DNA of 13,111 nt from JBBSJV01 sp038256935 (GTDB lineage Bacteria; Patescibacteriota; JACMRA01), in the NCBI GenBank assembly GCA_038256935.1, contig JBBSJV010000036.1, positions 1 through 13,111 of the forward strand, in the 5' to 3' direction. Of the stretch, positions 1 to 7,118 are shown piece after piece. A program made the position numbers and the translations under genes. Numbering within the stretch: position 1 is the first letter of the stretch; the number at the start of each line of letters is the position of its first letter. Under the pieces are notes generated by a model. The model saw only the letters and a program-made list of their open reading frames with translations. It was not told where the DNA came from and did no database searches.

Positions 1-2
1 TA

Positions 3-776
3 AATCTCCTTATTATTAATTTGGTGGCTATTCTGTTATTTTTATCTGCTTTTTCTTTGATTTCAATAGAGGCTAACACGGCTTCAACAACAGCTACTTT
101 GGATGTTTCTCCTTTGGTAGTGCAGCCTGTAACTTTGACTATAAATGAGACCAGCATCGAACCTGGTGATTTATTGATTTTTACTTTGGGTCCTGCTCGC
201 AACGAAACTAATTTAATTTTAGAAAATGTAGTTTGTCGGCTTGAATTTACTCCTCCTCAACTTGGCTCTACAATTATTTTAGAAACAAAAACCAATTCTG
301 ATGGATTGTGTATATACAGAACAGATCAAGGATTAGGGGGTCAAGACTGGGTTATTATTCAAGGCAGTAGCGATCAATTAGACTTTATCAACACTCCTGA
401 AGGTAGTGGAACAGCAGTGGGAAGATTGATCTACCCAGGCAATACTCAAACTAGTAATAGTGTTGCTTATATAATTGACAACGGGGTTGAAGGGGTTTCT
501 GGAGTCATAATCAACCCTAATCCTGATGGTGGCAATCCCAATGTAACCCCAATCGATGGTGGAACTGGAGGAAGTGTGATATCAGGTCCTGGCAATCAAA
601 ACGGTGGTGGTAATCTAAACATTACTCCTAGAACAGGTGGTAATATTTTATTAGGCATATTTGCCTCCCTTGGTATTGGCTTTATGATCTTAGTTGGATT
701 CATTACTTTGAAGAAAAATAAAATTGATGAAGATGAGATAATCCAGCCAAAGCCTAAAAAGAAAGGCAAAAAGTAG
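3..776 (+). CDS. Secreted surface protein with C-terminal membrane anchor (5' end cut by window edge)
   Basis: The reading frame is open from base 3, so the true start probably lies outside the window. A TTG at 21 or GTG at 24 would give a signal peptide with no positive n-region and no ribosome site, so I treat the gene as 5'-partial. The hydrophobic stretch (LLIINLVAILLFLSAFSLI) is a signal-peptide core. It is followed by roughly 120 residues rich in beta-type sequence with two cysteines, possibly an Ig-like fold. A Gly/Asn/Pro-rich linker (about bases 500-620) follows, then PRTGG (627-641), a hydrophobic helix (about 642-710) and a charged tail ending in Lys-rich residues. This end resembles a sortase-type sorting signal but lacks the usual Leu before Pro, so simple membrane anchoring is equally possible. 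The function is unknown. It lies 41 bases upstream of the phosphorylase gene and may be cotranscribed with it. Confidence 0.75.
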   Translation, partial: NLLIINLVAILLFLSAFSLISIEANTASTTATLDVSPLVVQPVTLTINETSIEPGDLLIFTLGPARNETNLILENVVCRLEFTPPQLGSTIILETKTNSDGLCIYRTDQGLGGQDWVIIQGSSDQLDFINTPEGSGTAVGRLIYPGNTQTSNSVAYIIDNGVEGVSGVIINPNPDGGNPNVTPIDGGTGGSVISGPGNQNGGGNLNITPRTGGNILLGIFASLGIGFMILVGFITLKKNKIDEDEIIQPKPKKKGKK

Positions 777-817
777 GTATTTACGTAATTAAAAATAGCA
801 AGTACAGTTAAGGTATT

Positions 818-2455
818 ATGTCAGAAAACAAACATGTTGCTTACTTTAGTATGGAAATAGGCCTTGAGTCAAATATCAAAACTTATGCGGGAGGTCTTGG
901 GATTTTAGCTGGAGATACACTCAAATCTGCAGGAGAAATGGGAGTCAATGTTGTCGGAATATCTTTACTGTATAAACACGGGTATTTTAAGCAAACTTTG
1001 GATAAAGAAACAGGTGATCAGAGCGAAGCAACTGATGATTGGGATCCAAACCAATTTTTAAAACTTAATCCGATTAGCTTACAGTTAGAATTATTTGGTA
1101 GCGATGTAAATGTACAAATATGGCAATACCAATTAGAAAACTCCAATAAAGTCTTATTTATCGATACAAATCTAGACTCAAACCCAGATCAAATCAAAGC
1201 CATCACCAATAATCTATATGAAGCAGACAATCTAATCAGGCTTCAACAAGAAATGTTACTTGGAATCGGTGGTGTAATGATATTAGAAAAACTAGGCTAC
1301 AATATTAATAAATATCACCTTAATGAAAGTCACGCCGCGTTTGGAGTATTTCCTTTGCTTGAAAAATACAGCCAAGATGCAGTTAAAGACATGGTAGTTT
1401 TTACCACCCATACACCAGTTTTACACGGTCATCGTGGCTACAAAATGGATATTTTAAAAGAATATTTACCCCAAAAATATTTACAATTTATTCCAAAAGA
1501 GATTATCAAAGACGGTTCCGTTTTATTAACTGATATTTGCTTGGCTTATTCAGGTTTTAACAACGGGGTATCCAAAAAACACGCTCAGGTTAGTAAATTA
1601 TTATTCCCAGACTCTGATTTTGAAGCTATTACTAATGGTATCCATGCTACAACTTGGGCAAGTGATTCAATTCAAAAACTCTTTGATAAATACTTACCAA
1701 ACTGGAGACAAGACCCTTTTGAACTTAGAAACGCATTAAAAATACCATCTATTGAGATTTTACACGCTCATAGTGAAAACAAACAATTACTTTTTGACTA
1801 CATCTATGAAAAAACGGCTAAGAGCTTTGATAAAGAGGTTTTGACAATTGGCTTTGGTCGCCGTGCTGATAGCTACAAAAGAAATAACTTAGTTTTTCAA
1901 GACATTGAGAGACTTAAACAAATTGCTGATAAATATGATGGAATCCAGTTTGTCTTTGCTGGTAAATCCTATCCAAATGTGGAGGCAGGTGAGAAAATGA
2001 TCCGCGATATATATTCACATAGTCTGAACTCAACGGAATCTTATAATGTTGTTTATTTGGAAGATTATGATATGGATATTGCAAAACTAATGATCAGTGG
2101 CTGTGATATTTGGCTTAATACTCCCAAAAAGACTATGGAAGCTTCTGGTACAAGTGGCATGAAAGCAGCTCTTAATGGAGTACCCAGTTTGTCTGTTTTA
2201 GATGGGTGGTGGGTTGAAGGCTGCGTTGAAGATGTTACAGGCTGGTCAATTGGTGGGATTTGCGAAGACCCAGAGGATCAAATGTGCGAGCTAAGTAATA
2301 TTTACGATACGTTAGAAGACAAAATCTTACCACTTTATAAAATCAACAAGCTAGAATGGGTAAAAATCATGCAGCAATCAATTGCAATCAACGGTAGCTA
2401 TTTCCATACTCACCGCATGCTATCAGAATACATCTCCAAAGCTTATTTCAAATAA
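818..2455 (+). CDS. glgP: Alpha-glucan (glycogen/maltodextrin) phosphorylase, compact GT35 form
   Basis: The enzyme cleaves alpha-1,4-glucans with phosphate to release glucose-1-phosphate, using pyridoxal phosphate, in the cytoplasm. The N-terminus (AYFSMEIGLES, then YAGGLGILAGDTLKSA) is typical of the bacterial alpha-glucan phosphorylase subfamily. Other motifs are HLNESHAAF at residues 167-175, TTHTPV at 196-201, NGIHATTW from 273, GFGRRADSYKR in the phosphate-binding region, and EASGTSGMKAALNG, where K449 is the expected PLP lysine. At 545 residues it lacks the N-terminal extension of the roughly 800-residue enzymes and starts directly at the catalytic core. Family members usually have EGH where this has ESH at 170-172. 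The ATG at 818 has a weak AAGG four bases upstream. No glycogen synthase or branching enzyme lies nearby, so storage versus scavenging of glucans cannot be decided. Confidence 0.94.
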   Translation: MSENKHVAYFSMEIGLESNIKTYAGGLGILAGDTLKSAGEMGVNVVGISLLYKHGYFKQTLDKETGDQSEATDDWDPNQFLKLNPISLQLELFGSDVNVQIWQYQLENSNKVLFIDTNLDSNPDQIKAITNNLYEADNLIRLQQEMLLGIGGVMILEKLGYNINKYHLNESHAAFGVFPLLEKYSQDAVKDMVVFTTHTPVLHGHRGYKMDILKEYLPQKYLQFIPKEIIKDGSVLLTDICLAYSGFNNGVSKKHAQVSKLLFPDSDFEAITNGIHATTWASDSIQKLFDKYLPNWRQDPFELRNALKIPSIEILHAHSENKQLLFDYIYEKTAKSFDKEVLTIGFGRRADSYKRNNLVFQDIERLKQIADKYDGIQFVFAGKSYPNVEAGEKMIRDIYSHSLNSTESYNVVYLEDYDMDIAKLMISGCDIWLNTPKKTMEASGTSGMKAALNGVPSLSVLDGWWVEGCVEDVTGWSIGGICEDPEDQMCELSNIYDTLEDKILPLYKINKLEWVKIMQQSIAINGSYFHTHRMLSEYISKAYFK

Positions 2456-2456
2456 T

Positions 2457-2666
2457 TTAGTCTGAATATCCAGTTGCAGTATTACTGATACTGTCTGTAT
2501 TATCACCTGACCACTGACTTGACTGGGAACTAGAATTTGCTGGCGACTGCGCTGAAGATAAACTATCAGCAGCAATATTAGAAAAAATAATGATAAAGGT
2601 TGGAATCAAAAGTGCAATGATCACAACAAAGGTTAAAATCTTGGATCTTTTTTTGAGACTATTCAT
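2457..2666 (-). CDS. Small single-helix membrane protein, Ser-rich exterior
   Basis: This is a 69-residue product from the ATG at 2666; a TTG at 2672 would add two residues. It has a basic N-terminus (MNSLKKRSK), one hydrophobic helix (ILTFVVIIALLIPTFIIIF), then about 35 polar residues dominated by Ser, Asn, Gln and Asp. This fits a type II or signal-anchored small protein exposed outside the cell. I recognise no family. It converges on the phosphorylase gene, with the stop codons one base apart, and lies downstream of the broken Ham1-like gene on the same strand. There is no clear ribosome site. It is supported mainly by its coherent membrane-protein composition and by filling an otherwise empty gap. 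Confidence 0.55.
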   Translation of the reverse strand: MNSLKKRSKILTFVVIIALLIPTFIIIFSNIAADSLSSAQSPANSSSQSSQWSGDNTDSISNTATGYSD

Positions 2667-2708
2667 TTTCAAATGAAACTTTGCTTAACTAAATCTGTCA
2701 ACAATAAT

Positions 2709-3166
2709 TTATGAAATATTGCTTAAAATATAATTTTCAATTCCTTTGGATATAGGTGCTAATTCACTTGACCAATAACTATATAGACTATCTAAATCAG
2801 GAAACTGACTTAAAGTTTGTGAATACCCATCTGGAGTAAAAAACATGGAAAAACTTTCTTCTAGCCCTGCCTCAGGTTTTTGTGCTGCCCTACCCTTGGT
2901 TAGTTTTCTTCTGCAAAACAATTTGATTCTTCCACTCCATGACAAAAAGCTAAAGCATTGTGAATAGTCATACTTCTATCAAGGTTTTCAATTTTTTGCA
3001 GGGCAATCTCAGCTCTTTGATAGTTTTCTTCAATATCTTCTTTTACTGGATTTAAGTCATTTAAAAAAATTAATTCGAACATATCTTTTAATCTGGACTG
3101 CTCCCAAGCTAGTTTGAATATTCTGATTTTGTGATGGTTAGTCGTTGCAAATAGGATTTTATTCAT
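2709..3166 (-). pseudogene. Frameshifted, internally deleted Ham1/RdgB-like NTP pyrophosphatase
   Basis: Two adjacent minus-strand frames look like the two ends of one protein. The first (3166 down to 2900) begins MNKILFATTNHHKIRIFKLAW, matching the N-terminal strand and Thr/Asn-Lys substrate loop of the ITPase/Ham1/RdgB family, which hydrolyses non-canonical purine NTPs such as dITP and XTP. The second frame (ending 2709) holds GLEESFSMFFTPDGYSQTL, resembling the family's C-terminal GFGYDPIFxPxGxxKT segment, then ISKGIENYI in place of the usual SHR helix. They join by a one-base shift near 2905-2910, at a short A-run. The DDSGL and GxxSAR core motifs are missing, and the joined length is about 153 residues against roughly 190-200. 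I read it as a decaying gene. A sequencing error could explain the shift but not the missing core. A divergent active homologue is less likely. Confidence 0.6.
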
Positions 3167-3172
3167 ATCAAT

Positions 3173-3201
3173 ATATAAATTAATAATTCTTTATTTTACA
3201 A
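3173..3201 (-). promoter_or_regulatory. Candidate promoter of the Ham1-like gene
   Basis: On the minus strand TTGTAA (3201-3196) and TTATAT (3178-3173) are separated by 17 bases. The predicted transcription start would fall at or next to the ATG at 3166, giving a leaderless or nearly leaderless message. The region is very AT-rich, so chance matches are likely. Confidence 0.3.
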
Positions 3202-3231
3202 GTTAGATAAAGTTCTGTTAACTCGAAGGGT

Positions 3232-4062
3232 ATGATTCTTTGGACAATTTTTAAATCTGCTCTGGATAAGTGGAATAAGGACAGAGTGGCCACTATGGCA
3301 GCAGCTATTTCTTATTACACTATCTTTGCAATTGGCCCTTCACTTCTAGTTTTTTTATATTTTATAGGGATATTTTATTCTGATTCTTACGCTAGAGATA
3401 GACTTATTAGCCAGGTTTATCAAGTAGGAGGCGGTGAACTTGCAGTGGCTTTGGATAATCTTATAAGCGCGGTTCAGTCAACTCAAGGACAAGGGCCCGC
3501 TGGCTTTATTGGCTTTATTCTATTGTTTTTTACTGCTTTTAGTTTGATCAATGAGATCAGAATGTCACTGATTACAATTTGGGAGACAAGGCCTACTGAA
3601 TTTAATTTAAAAGAATTTTTGAAAGGATTTTCTCGCAACATCATTGCCCTGGTCACAGTTGGAGTATTTTGGATAATTTATATTTTAGTCGGGGATGGGT
3701 TTAATGGAATAGGCCAATTCTTTGATATAATGAGTATTACTGCATTAATTACCCCATTTTTCCAAATCTTTGTAACCACACTATTTTTGTTTATTTTACT
3801 AAAAGTTTTAATTTACAGCCGAATTCCTTCAAAACCTTTATTAGTTGGAAGTTTTATCACTTCATTTTTACTTCATCTTAGTTTTGTTGCTCTTTCATAT
3901 TATATCGGAGTAATGTTTAGGAATCCTTTTTATGGGGCAGCTGGAACTGTAGTATTGACTTTGTTTTGGATCTATTTATGTGCTCAGATATATTTGTTTG
4001 GTGTTTGTTTGACTTGGAGTATCTGTACAACTCACAAAAACATAATTGATGAAACGGTTTGA
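3232..4062 (+). CDS. YihY/BrkB (UPF0761) family inner-membrane protein
   Basis: This 276-residue protein has about six membrane helices. The family signature near the N-terminus is present (KDRVATMAAAISYYTIFAIG), and so is the C-terminal one (FYGAAGTVVLTLFWIYLCAQ, followed by IYLFG). The family was once called ribonuclease BN by mistake, and its molecular role remains unsettled; proposals include transport or envelope functions. The ATG at 3232 follows GAAGGG with only one base between, which is closer than usual for a ribosome site, yet no better start preserves the family N-terminus. The gene ends in TGA at 4060-4062, inside the start region of ruvX, so the two are probably translationally coupled. 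It is transcribed divergently from the Ham1-like remnant. Confidence 0.92.
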   Translation: MILWTIFKSALDKWNKDRVATMAAAISYYTIFAIGPSLLVFLYFIGIFYSDSYARDRLISQVYQVGGGELAVALDNLISAVQSTQGQGPAGFIGFILLFFTAFSLINEIRMSLITIWETRPTEFNLKEFLKGFSRNIIALVTVGVFWIIYILVGDGFNGIGQFFDIMSITALITPFFQIFVTTLFLFILLKVLIYSRIPSKPLLVGSFITSFLLHLSFVALSYYIGVMFRNPFYGAAGTVVLTLFWIYLCAQIYLFGVCLTWSICTTHKNIIDETV

Positions 4063-4477
4063 TATGTATTCTCATTTAAGTATTGATTGGGGAGAAAAAA
4101 TTTGTGGAATTTCCTTTGGAAATATTGATTTGGATCTTATCATTCCTTCTGAAATCAGCCATTCTACTGAAGCCGTTGTTCATGTATTAGATGCCTATTT
4201 GACTCAGTATCCAAGCATTAAGACTTTAGTAATTGGATACCCTAGTAATTTTCAAGGTAAACAAACCAAAATCAGTAGTCAGATCAATGAATTTATAAAA
4301 GTTTTAGAAGATAAATTTAGCGATAAAACTGTGGTTAAAATTGATGAAAGAAATACCACAAAACAGGCTTTGCAATTATTACCCAATCGCCATTTCAAAT
4401 ATCAAAGAGACAATTTATCGGCTTATACACTACTCAAACACTACTTTGATCAACTAAATCACATCAGTAAATCGTAG
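4049..4477 (+). CDS. ruvX: RuvX/YqgF family RNase H-fold nuclease (putative Holliday junction resolvase / pre-16S rRNA nuclease)
   Basis: The 142-residue product matches the usual YqgF length of about 140. Counting from the ATG at 4049, the first acidic site is D13 in LSIDWGEK. LVIGYPSNFQG matches the family's V-G-x-P-x-N-x-x-G motif, D99/E100 lie in IDERNTTKQA, and D121 lies in DNLSAYTLL. All expected RNase H-fold acidic positions are therefore present. The usual Arg after the first Lys (GxKRIG) is replaced by Ile-Cys. YqgF homologues process the 5' end of pre-16S rRNA, and a junction-resolving role has been proposed. Three starts are possible: TTG 4046, ATG 4049 and ATG 4064. The last would give a product beginning MYSHLSIDWG, one base after the upstream stop. 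All overlap or abut the YihY-type gene, implying an operon. Confidence 0.9.
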   Translation: MKRFDMYSHLSIDWGEKICGISFGNIDLDLIIPSEISHSTEAVVHVLDAYLTQYPSIKTLVIGYPSNFQGKQTKISSQINEFIKVLEDKFSDKTVVKIDERNTTKQALQLLPNRHFKYQRDNLSAYTLLKHYFDQLNHISKS

Positions 4478-4479
4478 AC

Positions 4480-4499
4480 TTGTGATCAATTAATTACAA
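4480..4499. promoter_or_regulatory. Quasi-palindrome upstream of the coiled-coil gene promoter
   Basis: The 20-base stretch from TTGTGATCAA to TTAATTACAA is symmetric at 16 of 20 positions. It sits between the ruvX stop and the extended -10 element at 4536-4544. It could be an operator or a weak hairpin. AT-rich sequence makes chance symmetry plausible. Confidence 0.25.
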
Positions 4500-4535
4500 A
4501 AGCCAAAAAAATGACTAGCCAAAGCCATAAATGTG

Positions 4536-4544
4536 TGCTATAAT
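4536..4544 (+). promoter_or_regulatory. Extended -10 promoter for the proline-rich coiled-coil gene
   Basis: TGCTATAAT is a perfect extended -10 element (TGn followed by TATAAT). No convincing -35 box lies 16-18 bases upstream, as is normal for extended -10 promoters. Transcription would start near 4551, leaving about a 30-base leader before the ATG at 4581. The in-frame GTG at 4533 overlaps this element, which argues against the longer start. Confidence 0.55.
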
Positions 4545-4580
4545 GTATATAAGATTTCTTTAAATAGAATATATCTATAC

Positions 4581-6203
4581 ATGGCTCAAACAACACCAAC
4601 ATCATTTTCAGATGGCTTTCCAAAAGACCCTTTATCAGCGATAAATCAAAGCTACTTCCTTTCTGATAGCGAAAAACAAGAGTGGAGAGACTGGATCCAA
4701 ACTGCAACTGATGAGCAAAAACTAGAACTCGTCGATATCCTTCACTCCATGTGGGAAGACAATCAGCAAAGCGCTGTTCCTGATAGTTTTAATAGTGATA
4801 AATCAGCACCTGCTCCAGCATTTGTATCTACTGAGTCACAGCCAGCCCCTTCAATGCCACAGCCAATTGCCCCTACTCCACCTTCTGCACCTGTAATGGC
4901 TCAAACAACTTCTCCAATACCTAGTTTTGAAGAATTTTTGGCTCAGCAAAACCAAACTCCTGCCAATCAAACTCCCCAAAATACCACTGAAGCCCTACCA
5001 CCACTTCCTGATTTTAACTTTAATGAACCTGAGAAAAACCAATCTCTTCCCACCCCGCAACTTCCACCGATGCCAGATTTTAAATCATCAAGTCCTGCCC
5101 CAGCTATTCCTACAAATACTTCAATTGCAAATGATCCTTTTTCTAATCCATCAGCGGATTTAAATTTTCAAACTCAATCAAACGATCTTAACACTGATTT
5201 TCAAGATTCTTTTACAACTAACCTTTTGCCAACCCCTACAGCTCCTGCACCACAACCTACAGAAGACAAAAAACCTGAGATAAAGCCTCTACCACCTGCC
5301 CAGCAACCAGTAATACCTGCTCCAGTTACCCAAACCACCCCCTTAACACCAAGCCCCATTGCTACTGCACCAAAAGCACCTACTCCAAAGCCTGTTGAGT
5401 TGCAACCAATTGCTCCCAAAAATGATCCTATTCCAAGCCTGCAACCAGCTAATCAAAGCAAGAGTGATGATTCAGATGAGTTAAACCTTAGAAGCCTTGG
5501 TAAATCTCAGACATACACTCCAAACCCAATTTTAGACAACCCTAAAGATGATAATATTAGTTTTGGAACTCCAAAAACCAAGCCAACTAAGACACCCACT
5601 CCGAATCTAGATGAAAAAATTGAAGATCTAGAAAATATCTATCAAGACTATGTACAAACCTTTGAAGGCAATCAAAGAAAGTTCATGGATCTACTTAAAG
5701 GAGTTACCCAAAACCTTGGTAGCTATCAATCCCTAAGAGATGATCTAGACGTTGTTAGAGAAAAATCACTTTCTATAAACGATAAGGTTGTAGAGCAAAG
5801 TAAGAAAATCCAACAAATTGAAAATATTACAGCAAGCTCAGGAAAAAATAGCCTGCAAGATCAGATTGATGCCATGCAGATTCAAATTGAGGCTCTCAAT
5901 AAGGAATTTAGAACTTTCCAAATCAATACCAAAGATTTTATCAATAAAACTAGTAGCGAATTAGCTGGATACAAAGCTGATACCTACGGTTCAGAGCAAG
6001 TAGAGGAAAAGATCAGTTTACTGGAAAATCATGTCAAAAAACTAGAGAGAAACTGGGATAGTAAAGACTCTAAAAATCTGGTCCAAAACAAAACTAAATC
6101 AAACAAATTCTCAACTCAATCAGATACAGATCTAGATTCAGACTCTGAAGACACTAACTTGATAACTAAAACTAGCCAAGTAGATCTTAGAGGAGTGCTT
6201 TAA
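4581..6203 (+). CDS. Proline-rich cytoplasmic protein with N-terminal helical module and C-terminal coiled coil
   Basis: I chose ATG 4581 because the longer frame from 4533 runs through a promoter. The 540-residue product has no signal peptide or membrane helix. Residues 1-60 form a polar helical module (DPLSAINQSYFLSDSEKQEW, then a Thr-Asp-Glu-Gln helix start). Residues about 65-300 are a Pro/Ala/Thr/Gln-rich linker that contains two related motifs, PPLPDF at 140-145 and PPMPDF at 162-167. Residues about 341-495 are highly charged and heptad-like (DEKIEDLENIYQDYV; KISLLENHVKKLERNW), predicting a long coiled coil. An acidic Ser/Asp stretch follows, and the tail is VDLRGVL. The layout suggests a scaffold or polar-organising protein, but this is inference and I recognise no family. 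It converges on the LiaF-like gene, and the stops share four bases (6200-6203). Confidence 0.82.
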   Translation: MAQTTPTSFSDGFPKDPLSAINQSYFLSDSEKQEWRDWIQTATDEQKLELVDILHSMWEDNQQSAVPDSFNSDKSAPAPAFVSTESQPAPSMPQPIAPTPPSAPVMAQTTSPIPSFEEFLAQQNQTPANQTPQNTTEALPPLPDFNFNEPEKNQSLPTPQLPPMPDFKSSSPAPAIPTNTSIANDPFSNPSADLNFQTQSNDLNTDFQDSFTTNLLPTPTAPAPQPTEDKKPEIKPLPPAQQPVIPAPVTQTTPLTPSPIATAPKAPTPKPVELQPIAPKNDPIPSLQPANQSKSDDSDELNLRSLGKSQTYTPNPILDNPKDDNISFGTPKTKPTKTPTPNLDEKIEDLENIYQDYVQTFEGNQRKFMDLLKGVTQNLGSYQSLRDDLDVVREKSLSINDKVVEQSKKIQQIENITASSGKNSLQDQIDAMQIQIEALNKEFRTFQINTKDFINKTSSELAGYKADTYGSEQVEEKISLLENHVKKLERNWDSKDSKNLVQNKTKSNKFSTQSDTDLDSDSEDTNLITKTSQVDLRGVL

Positions 6204-6868
6204 TTGTAAATATCAATCCCACCAAAAGCTACTAACCCGTCAATTTTGAGTATTTTCTGATTTACATCTTTATCTAGAGAAGAATTGGCCTTGTTTTCAA
6301 TGCCTCCAAAGATTGGTGTAGCCGTTACTTCTACAACCCAATCACTAGGAACTTTCAACTCAATCCCACCAAAGAGAGCAATGGTATTCAAAGAAGCAAA
6401 GTTACCTTCAGCTATATTAGCTTCTCTCAAGTCGATCTCGCAACCTCCAAAAAAAGCACTGATTGATCCAGAAACAAAGTTTGTAGAAACTATTTTTTGA
6501 GTAACCCCTCCAAATAGTGCTGAAATATTCACTGAATCTTGTGAAGTAGTATTTGGCTTTGACTGAGGTTTAGAGATTATTATCCAAATACCTGCAAAAA
6601 TTATCAATAAAGGCCATAAATATGAGAAAAAGCTGGAATCGGCTATACCTAAATTTCTCAAGATTAAACTTGTTCCGATAACAAATAAAATAGTTCCAGG
6701 TAATTTTGTCCCACCCTTTTGAGAGATTTGTAAACCACCTGCAATGATCAACAGACTAGGAAAGAAATAACTTAATAAAACCTCTGTCTCAACTATCTGT
6801 AGGGTTTGTAGTAAAAATGAAAATCCAAATAATATTAAAACTAAACCGATAAATATTTTTCCATGCAT
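6200..6868 (-). CDS. LiaF-like membrane protein (LiaI/LiaF transmembrane region plus C-terminal beta domain)
   Basis: This 222-residue protein has four predicted membrane helices: about 4-25, 31-49, 56-75 and 83-99, the last with WPLLIIFAGIWIII. A C-terminal domain from about residue 113 is built of repeated FGG units (ALFGGV, AFFGGCEIDLREA, ALFGGIELKVPSDW, IFGGIENK, AFGGIDI). This is the architecture of LiaF/YvqF, a membrane regulator that in Firmicutes restrains the LiaRS envelope-stress system. The FGG-spaced strands imply a right-handed beta-solenoid. No histidine kinase or response regulator lies in the window, so the partner is unknown. The ATG at 6868 lacks a ribosome site. The gene is divergent from the bactofilin-like gene, with shared control DNA between them. 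Confidence 0.88.
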   Translation of the reverse strand: MHGKIFIGLVLILFGFSFLLQTLQIVETEVLLSYFFPSLLIIAGGLQISQKGGTKLPGTILFVIGTSLILRNLGIADSSFFSYLWPLLIIFAGIWIIISKPQSKPNTTSQDSVNISALFGGVTQKIVSTNFVSGSISAFFGGCEIDLREANIAEGNFASLNTIALFGGIELKVPSDWVVEVTATPIFGGIENKANSSLDKDVNQKILKIDGLVAFGGIDIYN

Positions 6869-6884
6869 AAAAATGTATTTTCTT

Positions 6885-6913
6885 ATACTTATTTAGGCTG
6901 CGAGTTGTGTCAA
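6885..6913 (-). promoter_or_regulatory. Promoter of the LiaF-like gene
   Basis: On the minus strand a perfect TTGACA (6913-6908) is followed after 17 bases by AAGTAT (6890-6885). GTATAA at 6888-6883 is an alternative with 19-base spacing. The predicted start leaves only about 8-10 leader bases before the ATG. The -35 box lies inside the palindrome at 6905-6928. Confidence 0.5.
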
Positions 6914-6928
6914 GCCGGTTTAACACAA
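6905..6928. promoter_or_regulatory. 24-bp palindrome, candidate operator
   Basis: The left half TTGTGTCAAGCC and right half GGTTTAACACAA are reverse complements at 20 of 24 positions, with CCGG at the centre. It overlaps the -35 box of the LiaF-like gene, so a dimeric regulator bound here would block or contact that promoter. It is far more GC-ordered than the surrounding AT-rich DNA, which argues against chance. Confidence 0.5.
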
Positions 6929-6946
6929 AAGTTTCGATTATTACAT

Positions 6947-6971
6947 GAATAATTGATCATGGTAATTATTC
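6947..6971. repeat. 8-bp inverted repeat in the divergent control region
   Basis: GAATAATT (6947-6954) and AATTATTC (6964-6971) are perfect inverted arms around a 9-base spacer. It lies between the two divergent promoters. It could be a second operator or a weak hairpin; the AT-only core weakens the case. Confidence 0.35.
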
Positions 6972-7057
6972 TTAACTTATCAACTTAAATCCCATATAAA
7001 TACCTATAATACAGCAATGCTTAAGTTTTTATCTAACCTTTTTATTGCGGTAATCTA

Positions 7058-7086
7058 TTGACAAGGCAAGTATAAATAGTAGTATT
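7058..7086 (+). promoter_or_regulatory. Promoter of the bactofilin-like gene
   Basis: A perfect TTGACA (7058-7063) is followed by TAGTAT at 7080-7085 (16-base spacing) or TATTAA at 7083-7088 (19-base spacing). Transcription would start about 25-30 bases before the ATG at 7119. No Shine-Dalgarno sequence is visible in the leader. Confidence 0.5.
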
Positions 7087-7118
7087 AAGTACATTTAAAA
7101 AAATAACAATTTAAAAAT

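Noticed and set aside
2900..2912. Programmed -1 frameshift in the Ham1-like gene
   Set aside because: The site GAAGAAAAC is not a good slippery heptamer, there is no obvious downstream stem, and the joined product would still lack the catalytic core.
4060..4062. TGA recoded as an amino acid, as in some CPR lineages
   Set aside because: TGA ends the YihY-type gene exactly at the family's usual C-terminus, and no long gene in the window has an internal in-frame TGA.
4486..4707. Minus-strand open frame of 73 residues
   Set aside because: It overlaps the extended -10 promoter and the start of the coiled-coil gene on the other strand and shows no domain or ribosome site.
4927..5419. Open frames inside the proline-rich gene (4927-5163 plus, 5201-5419 minus)
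   Set aside because: They arise from the skewed proline-rich codons. The Gly/Val-rich minus frame is just the complement of Pro/Ala/Thr codons.
6285..6500. Plus-strand frame opposite the LiaF-like gene
   Set aside because: The LiaF-like frame has clear domains and the opposite frame has none.
7005..7010. TATAAT as the main promoter of the bactofilin-like gene
   Set aside because: There is no acceptable -35 box 16-18 bases upstream, and a perfect TTGACA closer to the gene is the better candidate. A second weak promoter is possible.
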